A stretch of DNA of 64,000 bases from Aradus depressus (lineage: Eukaryota > Arthropoda > Insecta > Hemiptera > Aradidae), in NCBI GenBank assembly GCA_963662175.1, contig OY759215.1, positions 43,975,213 through 44,039,212 of the forward strand, in the 5' to 3' direction. Below the pieces are notes generated by a model that searched no databases, was not told the origin of the DNA, and worked only from the letters and a program-made list of their open reading frames with translations. The position numbers and the translations under genes were made by a program. This document shows positions 14,301 to 24,212 of the stretch, one piece after another; the first letter of the stretch is position 1, and every line of letters begins with the position of its first letter.

Positions 14301-17300
14301 CTAAGAGCCTCGGCCGGGTTACGAACCCACGATTTTGAGCACAGTAACCAATTACGCGCTACTAATTCATCCCCCCCCCCCCTTATTTTCATCTACGGCC
14401 TTTAAAACGCTATGCTCTCAATATGTAGCGAAAAAATTGATACCCCCATAAAATTCAGGTAAGCCAAATAGCCTATCTTCTCTTCCCCGGGTCACCTTGA
14501 AGCTTCTCTGAAAATATCATATATTTTGGTCAAATGGTATAGGAGCCATGCTGAATTAGACATACAAACACATACAATGAAATTAAATTATTATATTTAA
14601 TAATTGTATTTATTATATTTAATAATTTATTATATTTATAACCTTTACTTATTATATGTATAACTAATATCCTCCGTTTTGTCCATTGCAGTCCAGAGAT
14701 GTTGATCGCAGCAAAAGGGATAATGTCAAAGAAGCTAATTACTATTTCTTCGTTGAGGCCAGTATAGCCCTGTTTCTCTCATTTGTTATCAATGTTTTTG
14801 TTGTTTCCGTTTTTGCCCATGGGATGTACGCGAAAACCAACATGGACGTAGTAAGTCAAATTTGTTCAGTATATTTGCTAAGTGATAAGTTTTTATTGAT
14901 TTAGGGTTTCGTAGGTAAACCTAATTGTTTTCATTCGCGCATCTGTCAATCTGATCACTCTCCTATAGCCTATACTGAAAATAGAAGCAACATTTCATTA
15001 AACTTGAAAATTTTTTTTCAGAAAGTCCAAGTGGGGCTTCGATTTTAAGTTATTGAAGCTTTCTGCATAATTATGAATTCTACCTATACGACCTGTATAT
15101 CCTTCTTTTTCTTTAAACAGATTCCAAAAACTCTTTTTCTTACAGTTGTTACTGTAAATATGCACCTACGAAACCCTTCATTGTGTGATCTGATCTTACT
15201 TCTCTGTAATATTCTTTCTGTTGTTATTTTTATTGATTCATTTTTATTTATTCATTTTAGAGAAACGTATGTCTGGCTAATAATTTCACAGATGCAGATT
15301 TATTCCCGGTGAGTAAATTATTTGTCTAGAAAATTTTTTTTTTTTACTTTTTTTCCAACATTCACTTATATAATTTATTTTTATTTTTTAAGATAAATAA
15401 TTTTTGAGATCAATTTATTAGTAGAAAATGCAGATAAACTCAATCATGCGACGACATCTAATTTGGACATACCGTCAGTCTTAGAGTAGCTCCATATTGC
15501 TCTGTATAATAATAATAATAAATTTATTTCCGTTAAACCAATACATGGTAATAGGATACGTCAATGTACGTATATGTAGGATATCTGCTGAAAATTAAGA
15601 ACCGTAAATTCTAGAGGTCTTATTCGATTTGCCTCTTCCTTTTAGAAAACTACAAAAAACTGTGCCTCGACTGTGTTTCCATACACTCGTAGATTCAGGG
15701 AAAGAAGGAAGCAGATCGCATGGCCAAGGAAGGTTCAAATAAGCCCTTTATGGGGCCAGAGCCAGTTCTAGGAATATCCCGGAAGGCATACCGAACCCGG
15801 ATAAAAAAGGGGCATTCATAGAGAGAAGTAACCACATAAAAGACAGTCGAGGATGTTCCTTTGTGAGGATTCCAAGGTGTCGTAGGATGGGGAATATCCT
15901 GAACCTCAGAAGGAACGAGCTTGAGCAACTAGCAGGAGTTCTCACAGGGCATGTTCAATAGATAGCTACACACTGTAAAGAGAGTCCCTGTTGTGACAGA
16001 TGTGGAGAAGACGTCGAGACGGCGGCTCACTTCCTGAGTAGATGTTCAGGATATGCTCGGACGAGATTCCACATTTTCAGCAAAGATGTGATCTTAGAAG
16101 AAGATCAAGGACCATGAGGGCATTCCTAGATTTGTTAAGGAAACTGGGAGGCTGGGTCCTTCATGAAGGACTTGGTATTGGTAGTGTAAATGACTGTAAA
16201 ACAATCTAAGGTGGAAGTTCAACAGCGAAATAAATAATAAATTGTCTAGGTATTCATTTTCTTACGATCTTTTAGTTAATCAATTATAAAATTGTCATAG
16301 ATTTACACGTAATGAATCTTTTTCATGTATACATAATAGGTTTGGTTATATGAAGTCCTCTAATATTGAGTAAAAATAGCTATGGAGTACGACTCTTCTC
16401 ATTTCGACTTTTTTCAAATAGTGGGCCTTCTATGTTTGATTTATGAGTGTGGTTTGTTTTATTTTAGAATAACACGGAAGCTGTTGAAGTGACCATCTAC
16501 AACAGTGGGGTGTTCCTGGGATGTCAATTTGGGATAGTCGCCATGTACATTTGGGCTATCGGGATCCTGGCTGCTGGACAGAGTAGCACCATGACTGGTT
16601 GCTATGCAGGACAGTTCGCCATGGAGGTATTTTATTTATTTATTTTTAATTTAAGGAATATGCAAAAGTTACGATTTAAAAAAAATATATATGTTAGTCT
16701 AAACCCAAATTCTATTAGAAACCGAATTTAGTAGATTTTTGTCGAACCAGTTATAATTAAGATTGGGGAATTGAACGAAAATAGAAACGTTATAAACGAT
16801 TTTGACTGTATATATTTTTTATTTATTTTTTCTCTTATATTTAGTTATTATTGTTCATGGTGCCATTTATTATTTCCCTTTGTCCCATTAGCCATTATTG
16901 TCAACAAATTTACTCATGGTTTGTACCGATTGTAAATATGCATATTAAAAGAAACTATCTAATGTACAGTATCAGTGCACTTAGGTTATATTATATTTAT
17001 TAAAATACATTTGTTAAATATACTAATGTTTTTAGGGTTTCCTGAACCTGCAATGGAGCCGTTGGAAGAGGGTCCTCTTTACAAGATTGGTGGCCATTGG
17101 ACCTACCTTCTATATAGCCTTCTTTTCGGAAATACAAGATTTGAGCATTATGAATGATCATTTAAATGATGTTATGAGTTTGCAGTTGCCATTTGCAACA
17201 CTCCCTGTTATCGCATTTACCAGCAATCCAAGAATTATGGGTGATTTTGCAAATGATATGTACGTATATTACATTGTTTTTTGTTTCTCTACTCTAGAAA

Positions 17301-17870
17301 ATATATGAGCCGTTGAGAAGCTAAGTGTGCTGAATTATTTGGCCTTATTACTGAAAATTTAATAAGAAATAGTTGTGGTACAGCCTCGTCTCAAGTCTGT
17401 GAACTACAGGCTAATGAAAGTTCCGGAGCTTCTCGTTGTGGGCTTCAAAATGAGTACATTCTAGTTGCCGATGGATTTGAGTGTTGTTGATAAAACCGTT
17501 CGGAGGACTTGTTGTCTAATGTTCATTGTCTTGTTATGTTAGTGTTACTAATGCAGAACCATATGGGGCAGCAGGCAAAGGTTAAAATATTCATTACAAT
17601 GTTAAGGGAAGTCGTGTAAAGAAAAAACTCAGTATTTGGCCAACGTTTCGGAAACGGTGGATTTTCTTCTTCAAGGCTTTATAATGACTCGAGGGGATGT
17701 GTGTGGTGAAGGGGGTAAGTGTTTGTGTCTGATAGAGAACTGTGAGTCATTATAAAGCCCCGAAGAAAGGAAATAATCAGTTCTCGGAAAGTTGGCCAAG
17801 TAAAGCATTTTTTCTTTATACGTGAGAACCTCGTGGGTATGTTTAAAGTAAAAATGCAATGCAAAATATT

Positions 17871-17935
<65 letters not shown>

Positions 17936-20005
17936 CAAAAGAGTTTATTCTATTTATTAAACTTAAACAATACTTGTCAAAATAAGGGCTAATTGTGCGA
18001 AATCAAAATTTAATCCGATAGTTGGCTGGAGTGACAACAAAAATCAATTGCAAATTCGCTTTTCCAATATGAGGTTTTTATACTCAGGTCTTCCTTCAAT
18101 TTTTTTTTTCTCTGAGGACTATTCTGTTGTGTTTATTATTAATAATAATTACTCAGTCATTTTTGAAATTATAAAGCAATTTTTAAAGCTCAGTCTATTG
18201 AAATTTAAGTAAGGAAACAAAAAAAAAATTGTGGAAAATCAAACGGTTTGTTTTTATGTTAATTGAACATAATATAAATCCATTCTCACCTGAAAATTGA
18301 AATTAGTGACATAAAGATTTTCCCACTTTACAATGTCTAATTCAGGTTTGTTTAACTTTTTTTTTGTTATGTTTTAGGGGTAACAAAATAATTTCATCCT
18401 TATTGAGTGCTGCTGTGATCGCAATAAATGTTTCCTACGTCCTGACCAGTTTGGACTCTGTAACCCTCTGGTGGGAGTGGTTGTTCCTATGTATATATTT
18501 CTTTTTATACATATTGACGTGTATATATCTCATTATACACACTATCGCCAGTATGTCTCATCCTGATAGTTATTTTAATTCTCAACATGTAAGGACACAC
18601 TTGCACATTTTATTTTATATTATGTTTAAGGATGTATAATATTATATGTAATTATTTTTGTATTTATTTTATTTCAGCTCATCAAACATTATATAATAGG
18701 CACTAATGTGACTGAATTTAATTTAAGTCAAGAATATGATTCTCCAATGGCCAGGTATTTGAAACATATATTTTCCGTTTGTTTGTATTTTTATTTGGAT
18801 AAAATATCATTTATTGGCAATTACTTGTATTTGCGAACTTTGTGTCTTTGACTGACCCCATTTATTTCAACGTCCGTTGTAAGATTCGTTGTTGGAACTC
18901 TTCTCTGACCTGAAATTTAAAAAAAATCTTTATTCTGGGACATACGTCCCCTAAGAATAACCCCCCGACCTGGGGAATAATATGAATCAACTATAATATC
19001 TTCAGGGTTACCCGACAGTTCATGCCGAATATTGCTTTTTATAAAATAAATTGTTTTGTTTTTAGATGTACTTCAGTATCTATTTCTTACTGTTTTTACT
19101 TATGTTTAATTTAACTGTTTACAGCTTTTTTTACAATTAACCAAATTAATTTTCACTTTTGGTTTGTGCAAGGAAATTCTGAACTCATATATAATATCTT
19201 TATCACAGAATCATTTCTCCCATTTATTTTTTTCGCTTTTAAAAAAAATAACAATTACAGACGTTTCGGGAAGCCCTCCTATCATCTGTATTTATAATTT
19301 ATCTGTTCTTTATGTTAGCATTCATTCTGTCAATCAGAATCTTTCTTTTATGGAATATACTTATTAAGTCGACTTTTATATTCAAAAACCAAGTCAAAAC
19401 TCAGACGCAATATATAATTTGACTCAATAAATATGTTATATAAAAAGAAGATTCTGATTGACAGAAGGAATGTTAACATAAAAAACAGAAGACGCCGTTT
19501 ACATTTGCTGAGCTCAAGGTCACGGGCTCGAAACCCTTCCGAGGCCCTTACGTTTTTTTCATCTGGGGGGTTGAAAAAAACTTGATAACGCCGTCTTTCG
19601 GATGGGACGTTAAGCGATGGTCCCGAGGTGCGATGACAGTTACTCGTTAAGGATCACTCTGTCCTAGGTGAATAAACCTAGGTAGGCAACATTTAGGACT
19701 CTCATAGTTGAGTCGGGCTCATGTCCACCAGAATGATGAAAGAGCGCTCTGGTAGTAGGCGATATTATTACCTCGTAGTTAAAAGTCGGGCATGAGTAAT
19801 AATAATTAATTAGCATGAACAGATAAATTACAAATATTGATGATGGTTGTGCTTCCCGAAATGTCTATAATTGTTTTTGCTTAAAAAAAAAAAAAAAAAA
19901 AAAAAAATGGGAGAAGTGATGATGTGATAAATATATTATATATAAATATTTTTTTCATGTTTTCTTTTCTTCAGCACTAGTTATTATAGTTGTGCATGTT
20001 TTGTT

Positions 20006-20058
<53 letters not shown>

Positions 20059-22685
20059 TTTTGTTTTAAGTGTCTTTAATTCATTAAATTTAAAATGTTG
20101 TTTATAAGACAAGTGAAACTTAACTCTCAGAACATTGCGGTACGACCAGTCACATTTATCGTGGGTAGATGCATTGAATTTCTAATCTCACAGATGCTTT
20201 TTCAATTGAATAATATTTATTAATCATTTCCAATTGTGTTTTTCTTTCACTGCTGCAGTAATGATGATGATCCATAATACATAATTGAAAGGCTTTGATT
20301 ATAATTAGACTGTAGAAACTGACTCAAGTGGAGGTACGCTTCTTTTCTCTTCTTTAACATCTCAGTAATGAGTATATAAAGAGTGCTGTGAGACTCGCTT
20401 CATAAATTCGCAGGTGCGAAAAAGGACCTATCAAGATCTGTCTGGAAACGCTTCCCTAACGTGTTTCTCAACTTGATTGTTTGTTGTTGAGCATTAAATT
20501 GTAAACAAAATAATTAATGTGTGAGTGACGCGGTACTCAAGAGAATTGATGTGTAAACAATTGCTTTAGTTTCAAAAATTTGTTGTCGTGCACTGATTTT
20601 GATTAAAATTTGTTTTATAATGTTACAATAAGAAAAGTAGTATAAGGACTTAAAATTTCAAATTTATTGTTCTTCAATTTTTTCATACATGAAATTATAG
20701 GTTTGTGATAGCTAAAATAAGATATATACAACTGTGATTGTAGTGTCTCTTAATACCGCGAGAATACAGCGTCGATGGTAGTTTTCGAATTTGTTGTTGA
20801 AATGCTTCGATTCGTATTCATTATTAGGTTTGCCATTTAAAAATGAAATAATTTGTTCGGTATCTCCTGATATGGGTAAAAACATTTGTGTGTTGCGCTG
20901 CGCGCGCAACCGTCCGACACACACTTACACATGCACATCAAAGAGACTTACGCTCTAACCCCTACCGAGAGCTAAGATGTTTACACATCAAACATGTTAC
21001 GTTGACAATTAACTCGTGCAAATCGCACGAATGTAAACATAGATTCTGATGAAAGGTCGGTAGAGGGCCTTGTCTCGATTTTCTCACATCCAACTTCCCG
21101 TCCTGTTACTGTCCTATTATTTCTGCTATACATTAATTAGTCAGATCCTCTTCTACCGCCTGAGGTAACAGTTTGACAAAGCCATCTCCCTTCAGCCGCC
21201 CTTTCCCCCCTCCGTCTCAGTCAATTCCTCTCTCCGGTTGGGCTGCTAGGAGACTTTCTTCTTCACCCTAGGACGCTTCCCGTTCGCATCTTACTTCATA
21301 TGCTCGCCTTGGTGAACCCCTGAATGTCTTTCTTTGGAGATAGCCATGCCAGCGAAGTTGCGAGTCCATCACAGTGTTTCAAACCGAAGACCAAACTGAT
21401 GATCGTGTTCTTGACCATCTAGGTGAGTCTAACCAGCTACTTCTGTCTGAGGTACCTCATCTCAAGGTCTTCCTTTCTGGCGGCACTATTCTTAGGTTCA
21501 ATCCAGGAGTCACAACAGTGTTAAGTTTGGTACTGATGAACTTTGGGCTGATGATGGTGTAAGCCGAAACTGATACTTTATTTGTGTATTTTTGTGAAAA
21601 TAGACAATATAAGTATTGAACTTATAAGTTGAATTACTTAAATACTCCCTACAGTCGGTTCGCTAGCCATTAGTATTTACGTTTTTGTCTGAAATGTGAA
21701 ATTAGAAAAAAATATATATATTGAAAAAATGTAAAAACATGTTTATTCTATCTAGTGCTATCTTTGTATATGAAGTTTACCTCCTCTGTGTATAGGAACG
21801 TCTTGCTGATAGCGTAAAGAGTTCCCTTGAAGAGGCGATCCTAGAATTTCTGCTATTGGCACGAGTAAAATTTTACCAGCATTTTTACCGAATACTTTAT
21901 TTTTTTTTAATTTAATGCTCTACAATTTTTAGTTAAGCAAAGATAGTTTTTAGCTAAGCATTTGTAAAACGGTTCAATATTGAAAAAAAGCACCCTTTTT
22001 CCCTCCATTCGTCTTGCATTAACATGGCTTCTTTTCAGTCTCACAGACACTCTTATTTGTATATAACTATTTCTTTCTTCTATCTTTCTGTTGTTTTTCT
22101 CTTTTATGATGATATATTTCAATAACCTATTTAATATGTGTTTTAAATTAACATTCTGCATGAGTATTATTTCGCCATGAATTTCTTCCTTTTTAATCCT
22201 TGTTGTATATATCTTGTTAAATTACTATTATGCAGTATCTATTTGAGGATAAGGCTACGTTTACAGTGGAAGCGTCGTTCTGTTAAATGGTGAGAAGTGA
22301 ATAGTTATTGAAGGTGCGTGTTTTCACGAAAAGTTAATATAATGAAATTTTACCCCGAGGAAGGGAATTGGGAGGGGACAGACTTAAGGTCCTAGGCTGT
22401 CCAGATTGACGATTGATTCACTTGAAATAAACTGGAAGATAAATGACTGAATAAAAAATTACTTTATTACATGGAAATCTCACACAACCTTAAATTAATG
22501 TTTTGACATTTTTTACCTCTTTTCCGCTAGCAACTGTTTCACCAGAACACACTTCCACTGTCTTCAGTCTATGTCGCACTGCTTGGTACAGTTATGTTCA
22601 AAAATTTATAATAAATGTTCAAATTTTCAGAGTTACTGGCTCCAGGTATTGTATAAAGAGAGAAGAAGACTCAGCCATCAGCTAA
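4360..22685 (+). CDS. Mvl: NRAMP / malvolio divalent metal transporter (multi-exon)
   Basis: Proton-coupled Mn2+/Fe2+ importer of the NRAMP (SLC11) family, a polytopic protein of plasma or endosomal membranes. Coding exons: 4360-4476, 6796-6918, 9498-9724, 11563-11701, 12911-13066, 14692-14850, 15261-15308, 16468-16626, 17036-17259, 18378-18588, 18678-18754 and candidate 22631-22685. Every junction is GT-AG and keeps frame, giving about 564 residues, the usual family length. Visible hallmarks are DPGNI in TM1 (metal-binding Asp and Asn), MPHNLYLHS in TM6 (metal-binding Met), and the transport signature [14 protein letters not shown]. The first ATG follows an acceptor at 4355-4356, so the 5' UTR is probably split and lies upstream, possibly outside the window. 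Family assignment is certain; the terminal exon is not. An unspliced read-through of exon 11 would instead stop at 18851. Confidence 0.93.
4940..5240 (+). repeat. Probable LINE 3' UTR fragment
   Basis: Contains TTCAAATCGGTTCAGCCGTC followed by a TACGATGCCACAGACACAC block, a pattern I associate with 3' ends of insect RTE-type LINEs. No reverse transcriptase motifs remain. In intron 1 of NRAMP. Confidence 0.4.
5273..5332. repeat. (TA)n microsatellite
   Basis: Almost pure TA repeat with two AA interruptions. Confidence 0.95.
5508..5648. mobile_element. MITE family M2, copy 1
   Basis: Ends ATGTGACGTGGCCATTTCAG and, inverted, ATGTGATGTGGCCATAAACA. Shares internal sequence (GATCCGTAGAAAAGTG-like, GGTATAAGAAA) with copies at 10930 and 35561. 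Confidence 0.7.
6796..6918 (+). CDS. Mvl: NRAMP exon 2 (TM1)
   Basis: 41 codons containing [20 protein letters not shown], the near-invariant TM1 block of NRAMP proteins with the metal-coordinating Asp and Asn. The acceptor is tttccag, the donor is AGG|GTAATT, and both ends are phase 0. Confidence 0.97.
7060..7440. repeat. Degenerate tandem repeat
   Basis: About eight diverged units of 40-50 bp built on GCTGGGCACCACAGC, TAGTATTTGCCG and CAACGGCGGAC. In intron 2 of NRAMP. Confidence 0.65.
7631..7781. mobile_element. MITE with 46-bp terminal inverted repeats
   Basis: Starts ACAGGTTGTAAAATAAAATA and ends with its complement; arms of about 46 bp match with about four differences, around a 60-bp centre. 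Total 151 bp. No clear target duplication seen. In intron 2 of NRAMP. Confidence 0.75.
8422..8675 (+). mobile_element. SINE S1 copy
   Basis: Head GAGGGTGCC to GATCGCGGGTTCGAAACC (tRNA B box), then body GTTAAGCGATGG, CCTGTACGATGTCA, GTTAGGCAAAATTTAGGACT, GAGTCGGGCTCATG. The 3' tail is lost. In intron 2 of NRAMP. Confidence 0.8.
9498..9724 (+). CDS. Mvl: NRAMP exon 3 (TM2-TM3)
   Basis: 227 bp, ending in phase 2. It encodes [17 protein letters not shown] followed by [20 protein letters not shown], both strongly conserved in animal NRAMPs. The acceptor is gtttttag and the donor GTAAGT. This exon is visibly richer in GC than its introns. Confidence 0.97.
10930..11079. mobile_element. MITE family M2, copy 2
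   Basis: GGCGTGGCCATTTCAGGAAT to TATGGCCACATCACATATAT. Also shares 25 bp of left flank (ATGAACCATGAAAAAATAAA) with copy 1, so the repeat unit may be larger than the inverted-repeat core. Confidence 0.7.
11563..11701 (+). CDS. Mvl: NRAMP exon 4 (TM4-TM5)
   Basis: 139 bp after acceptor gtttcag. The first base completes an Ala codon from exon 3. It encodes [20 protein letters not shown] and then DKYGLRKLE and VSFGYE, as in other animal NRAMPs. The donor is GAG|GTAGAA and the exon ends in phase 0. Confidence 0.96.
12484..12615 (-). mobile_element. SINE S1 3' half
   Basis: Complement of the S1 tail: GACTCACGCCCGGG, GGTCATATCGTCTACTACCA, GAGCCCGACTCTACTGTGGG. Only the 3' half is present, the reverse of usual 5' truncation expectations for the head. 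In intron 4 of NRAMP. Confidence 0.8.
12911..13066 (+). CDS. Mvl: NRAMP exon 5 (TM6)
   Basis: 52 codons. A cysteine-containing loop (PWCADCD) precedes [20 protein letters not shown], the TM6 block with the metal-binding Met and the following His. The acceptor is ttggcag and the donor AAA|GTATGT. Confidence 0.97.
13735..14040. repeat. Probable transposon fragment
   Basis: Begins TACTAGCCGGCGTTGCCCGG, resembling a motif common in insect interspersed repeats. Reading frames here show no recognised protein. In intron 5 of NRAMP. Confidence 0.35.
14058..14370 (-). mobile_element. SINE S1 copy
   Basis: Nearly full length. Tail ATGACTCATGCCCGG at the left; body through GTACCTGACATCGTACA to the head ACGAACCCACGATTTTGAGC. 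The head end is replaced by a poly-C run at 14371-14382. In intron 5 of NRAMP. Confidence 0.85.
14692..14850 (+). CDS. Mvl: NRAMP exon 6 (TM7)
   Basis: 53 codons starting [20 protein letters not shown] and continuing with [16 protein letters not shown], typical of TM7. The acceptor is cattgcag and the donor GTA|GTAAGT. Confidence 0.96.
15261..15308 (+). CDS. Mvl: NRAMP micro-exon 7 (extracellular loop)
   Basis: Sixteen codons, [16 protein letters not shown], between acceptor cattttag and donor CCG|GTGAGT, phase 0 on both sides. It matches the exofacial loop after TM7, with its Cys and an N-glycosylation sequon (NFT). It is supported by frame continuity between exons 6 and 8. Confidence 0.85.
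15690..16243 (+). mobile_element. Non-LTR retrotransposon 3' fragment with RNase H end
   Basis: Broken frames spell [10 protein letters not shown] and [12 protein letters not shown], typical of the RNase H to C-terminal region of I/R1-type LINEs, then [18 protein letters not shown], the terminal zinc knuckle. Several stops and shifts; ends in an AATAAATAATAAAT tail. Lies in intron 7 of the NRAMP gene. Confidence 0.75.
16468..16626 (+). CDS. Mvl: NRAMP exon 8 (transport signature)
   Basis: 53 codons with [20 protein letters not shown] and then [17 protein letters not shown], the consensus transport motif. Cys and Ala stand where most animal homologues I recall have Thr and Val. The acceptor is attttag and the donor GAG|GTATTT. 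Confidence 0.97.
17036..17259 (+). CDS. Mvl: NRAMP exon 9 (TM9-TM10)
   Basis: 224 bp encoding [17 protein letters not shown] and then [20 protein letters not shown], followed by DFAND. The acceptor is ttttag. The donor GTACGT at 17260 leaves phase 2, completing a Met codon with the first base of exon 10. Confidence 0.95.
17638..17796. repeat. Inverted pair of hammerhead-like boxes
   Basis: Minus arm (17638-17677): TTGAAGA, stem GAAA/TTTC, GAAAC, GTT, with stem I GCC/GGC. Plus arm (17755-17796): CCGAAGA ... GGAAAGTT, also with GCC/GGC. The two arms share the palindrome CTTTATAATGACTC/GAGTCATTATAAAG. In intron 9 of NRAMP. Confidence 0.4.
17873..17931. repeat. (TA)n microsatellite
   Basis: About 29 TA units, in intron 9 of NRAMP. 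Confidence 0.95.
18378..18588 (+). CDS. Mvl: NRAMP exon 10 (TM11-TM12)
   Basis: 211 bp encoding [20 protein letters not shown] and two further hydrophobic helices of the C-terminal region. The acceptor is gttttag and the donor CAT|GTAAGG. The C-terminal helices are less conserved than exons 2-9, as is normal for the family. Confidence 0.9.
18678..18754 (+). CDS. Mvl: NRAMP exon 11 (C-terminal tail)
   Basis: 77 bp after acceptor atttcag, encoding a polar tail with an NVT sequon and ending ATGGCCAG|GTATTT, a good donor in phase 2. If the donor is not used, the frame runs on through hydrophobic codons to TGA at 18849-18851. Splicing is preferred because that extension is low-complexity intronic sequence. 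Confidence 0.7.
19312..19480. repeat. Fold-back repeat
   Basis: Arms carry TGTCAATCAGAATCTTTCTT and its near-complement AAGAAGATTCTGATTGACAG, with a GAGTCAAAT/GTCGAC-type centre. A related single arm lies at 52010-52070. Last intron of NRAMP. Confidence 0.65.
19491..19803 (+). mobile_element. SINE S1 copy
   Basis: Head with GCTGAGCTCAAGGTCACGGG and a B-box derivative, body with GGATGGGACGTTAAGCGATG, tail GTCGGGCATGAGTAATAATA. Inserted beside a fold-back repeat in the last NRAMP intron. Confidence 0.85.
20011..20055. repeat. (TA)n microsatellite
   Basis: About 22 TA units, 100 bp after a poly-A run at 19884-19907. Confidence 0.95.
20519..20890 (+). repeat. Dispersed repeat D2, copy 1
   Basis: About 370 bp that reappears inverted at 62926-63288: GTGAGTGACGCGGTACTC, ATACCGCGAGAATACAGCGT, CGATTCGTATTCATT. 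Unclassified; some stretches are well conserved. In the last NRAMP intron. Confidence 0.75.
21545..21585 (+). other. Hammerhead-like motif, degenerate copy a
   Basis: CTGATGA, TGGTGTAAGCC, GAAAC. The core boxes are intact but stems I and III pair poorly. The companion box TTTGTGAAAATAGACAATAT follows at about 21588. Confidence 0.3.
22631..22685 (+). CDS. Mvl: NRAMP candidate terminal exon
   Basis: The acceptor attttcag at 22623-22630 is in the right phase. The exon adds [18 protein letters not shown] and stops at TAA 22683-22685. This would close an ORF of about 564 residues with a short acidic cytosolic tail. The 3.9 kb intron is long and the exon is too short and variable to recognise by homology; only phase and plausibility support it. 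Confidence 0.4.
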
Positions 22686-23107
22686 CAAAAGTTACTTCAG
22701 TTTTTAGATAAGACACATCACTTTACCTTTTTATATTCGAGGTAATTATCTCTTCGGGTGTACACAGGCTTCATTATTTATTTTATTTATATTAAGTTTA
22801 AGAATTTATTTGAAAAAATATATATTTATATAAATTTTATTTAAGATGTATTTTAATGTACAGTAAAATAATGTACTTAGCGACAACGGTGGTGGTAAGG
22901 GGGGATTAAATTCATATCTGTGATGATTTGAGTTGTATGTATATTGTTACTCTAGAAGTGAGTAGTCAGTGAATGTGCATATTTCCCGGAGAATGTGTAC
23001 ATTTGCCAATGATCAAAAGGAATGTTGAGAAAGCCTTTAATTTGATTGACTGCTTAACTAAAATGACCGAAACGGGAGGGTCAAAATTGTATTCTTTCGG
23101 ATATGAT

Positions 23108-23108
<1 letters not shown>

Positions 23109-23197
<89 letters not shown>

Positions 23198-23225
23198 CCT
23201 AACCTATATATATATATAGGTTAGG
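23109..23225. repeat. (TA)n microsatellite ending in a palindrome
   Basis: About 43 TA units, then AACCTAACC, a short TA run, and GGTTAGGTT, forming a perfect hairpin. Confidence 0.9.
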
Positions 23226-23228
23226 TTT

Positions 23229-23557
23229 TATGACTCAGGTCCGGGCTTTAACTAGGTCATATCGCCTACTACCAGAGCGCTCTTTCGTCACTCTGGTGGA
23301 CATAAAGCCCGACTCTACTGTGGGAGTCCTAAATTTTGCCTACCCTAAATTTTTATTCACCTAGGGCAGGGATCTTTAACGAGTACCTGACATCGTACAG
23401 GCTCGGGACCATCGCTTAACGTCCCATTCAAAGGACGGCGTGCTTAAGTTTATTTTACCTTCCAAATAAAATAAACTAAGGGCCTCGGTCGGGTTACGAA
23501 CCCACGTTCTTGAGCTCAGAAGCCAAGCACACATACCACTGAGCTACCGGCGCCCTC
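23229..23557 (-). mobile_element. SINE S1 copy, nearly complete
   Basis: Runs from tail TATGACTCAGGTCCGG to head GAGCTACCGGCGCCCTC. The complement of the head reads GAGGGCGCCGGTAGCTCAGT, a canonical tRNA start with A box TAGCTCAGT. It is inserted between a (TA)n hairpin and the second arm of an inverted repeat. Confidence 0.9.
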
Positions 23558-24030
23558 AAATTGAATTGGATTTGTTAATAATATGGCTACATATATATAT
23601 ATAATATAAATATATATCTCCGAAGGAATACAATATTATCTCTCCCGTCGGTCATTTTAATGAATCAGTATTGTCGTAACAGAGCGGTGTTTCTGGGATT
23701 CAGTTCTGACATCAGGGCAAGCTATAAAGGTGCTTTCGAAGCTTTGGGAGTCGAGAATAACAAGAAGAAAAGTAATTCTCAACGGTTTAATCAACAAAGA
23801 CAAAACTGCTAATCATGAACTTAAGGACGAGACCGAAAGACTGACTAATATGACAGGGACTCCTTGACTGATTGTGTCTTGAGACTCTTTAATTTACGTG
23901 AACTGCCTTGACTTATAACGCTCCGGGTTTTTATAAGATGTTATTTGTTCCTCTCTTTCTAACTAATCTTCCTGGGAATGTTTTGGCCCCCTCTTCACAG
24001 ATAAAGCGTTTTTCAGCAAAATAAAGTGTC

Positions 24031-24212
24031 TTAACATCGAATATCCTTTCAATAGAGAACTCTGCCAACTTATCTTAACATCGGATATCCTCTCAATAGA
24101 AGACTACCAACTTATCTTAACATCGGATATCCCCTCAATAGAATACTACCAACTTCTCTTAACATCGGTTATCCTCTCAATCAATAAAAGAGGACTCTGC
24201 CAACTATCTAAA
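24031..24212. repeat. Tandem repeat, four units of about 48 bp
   Basis: Unit core CTTAACATCGGATATCCTCT then CAATAGA..ACT..CCAACTTAT, repeated four times with point changes. Inside the composite element 22966-24510. Confidence 0.75.

Noticed and set aside
23197..23225. AACCTAACC ... GGTTAGGTT as an interstitial insect telomere repeat
   Set aside because: Only two units of the TTAGG type on each side of a (TA)n hairpin; a palindrome by chance or slippage explains it.
23490..23557. A tRNA gene on the minus strand with A and B boxes
   Set aside because: Part of the S1 SINE; the same head precedes the same body in many copies.
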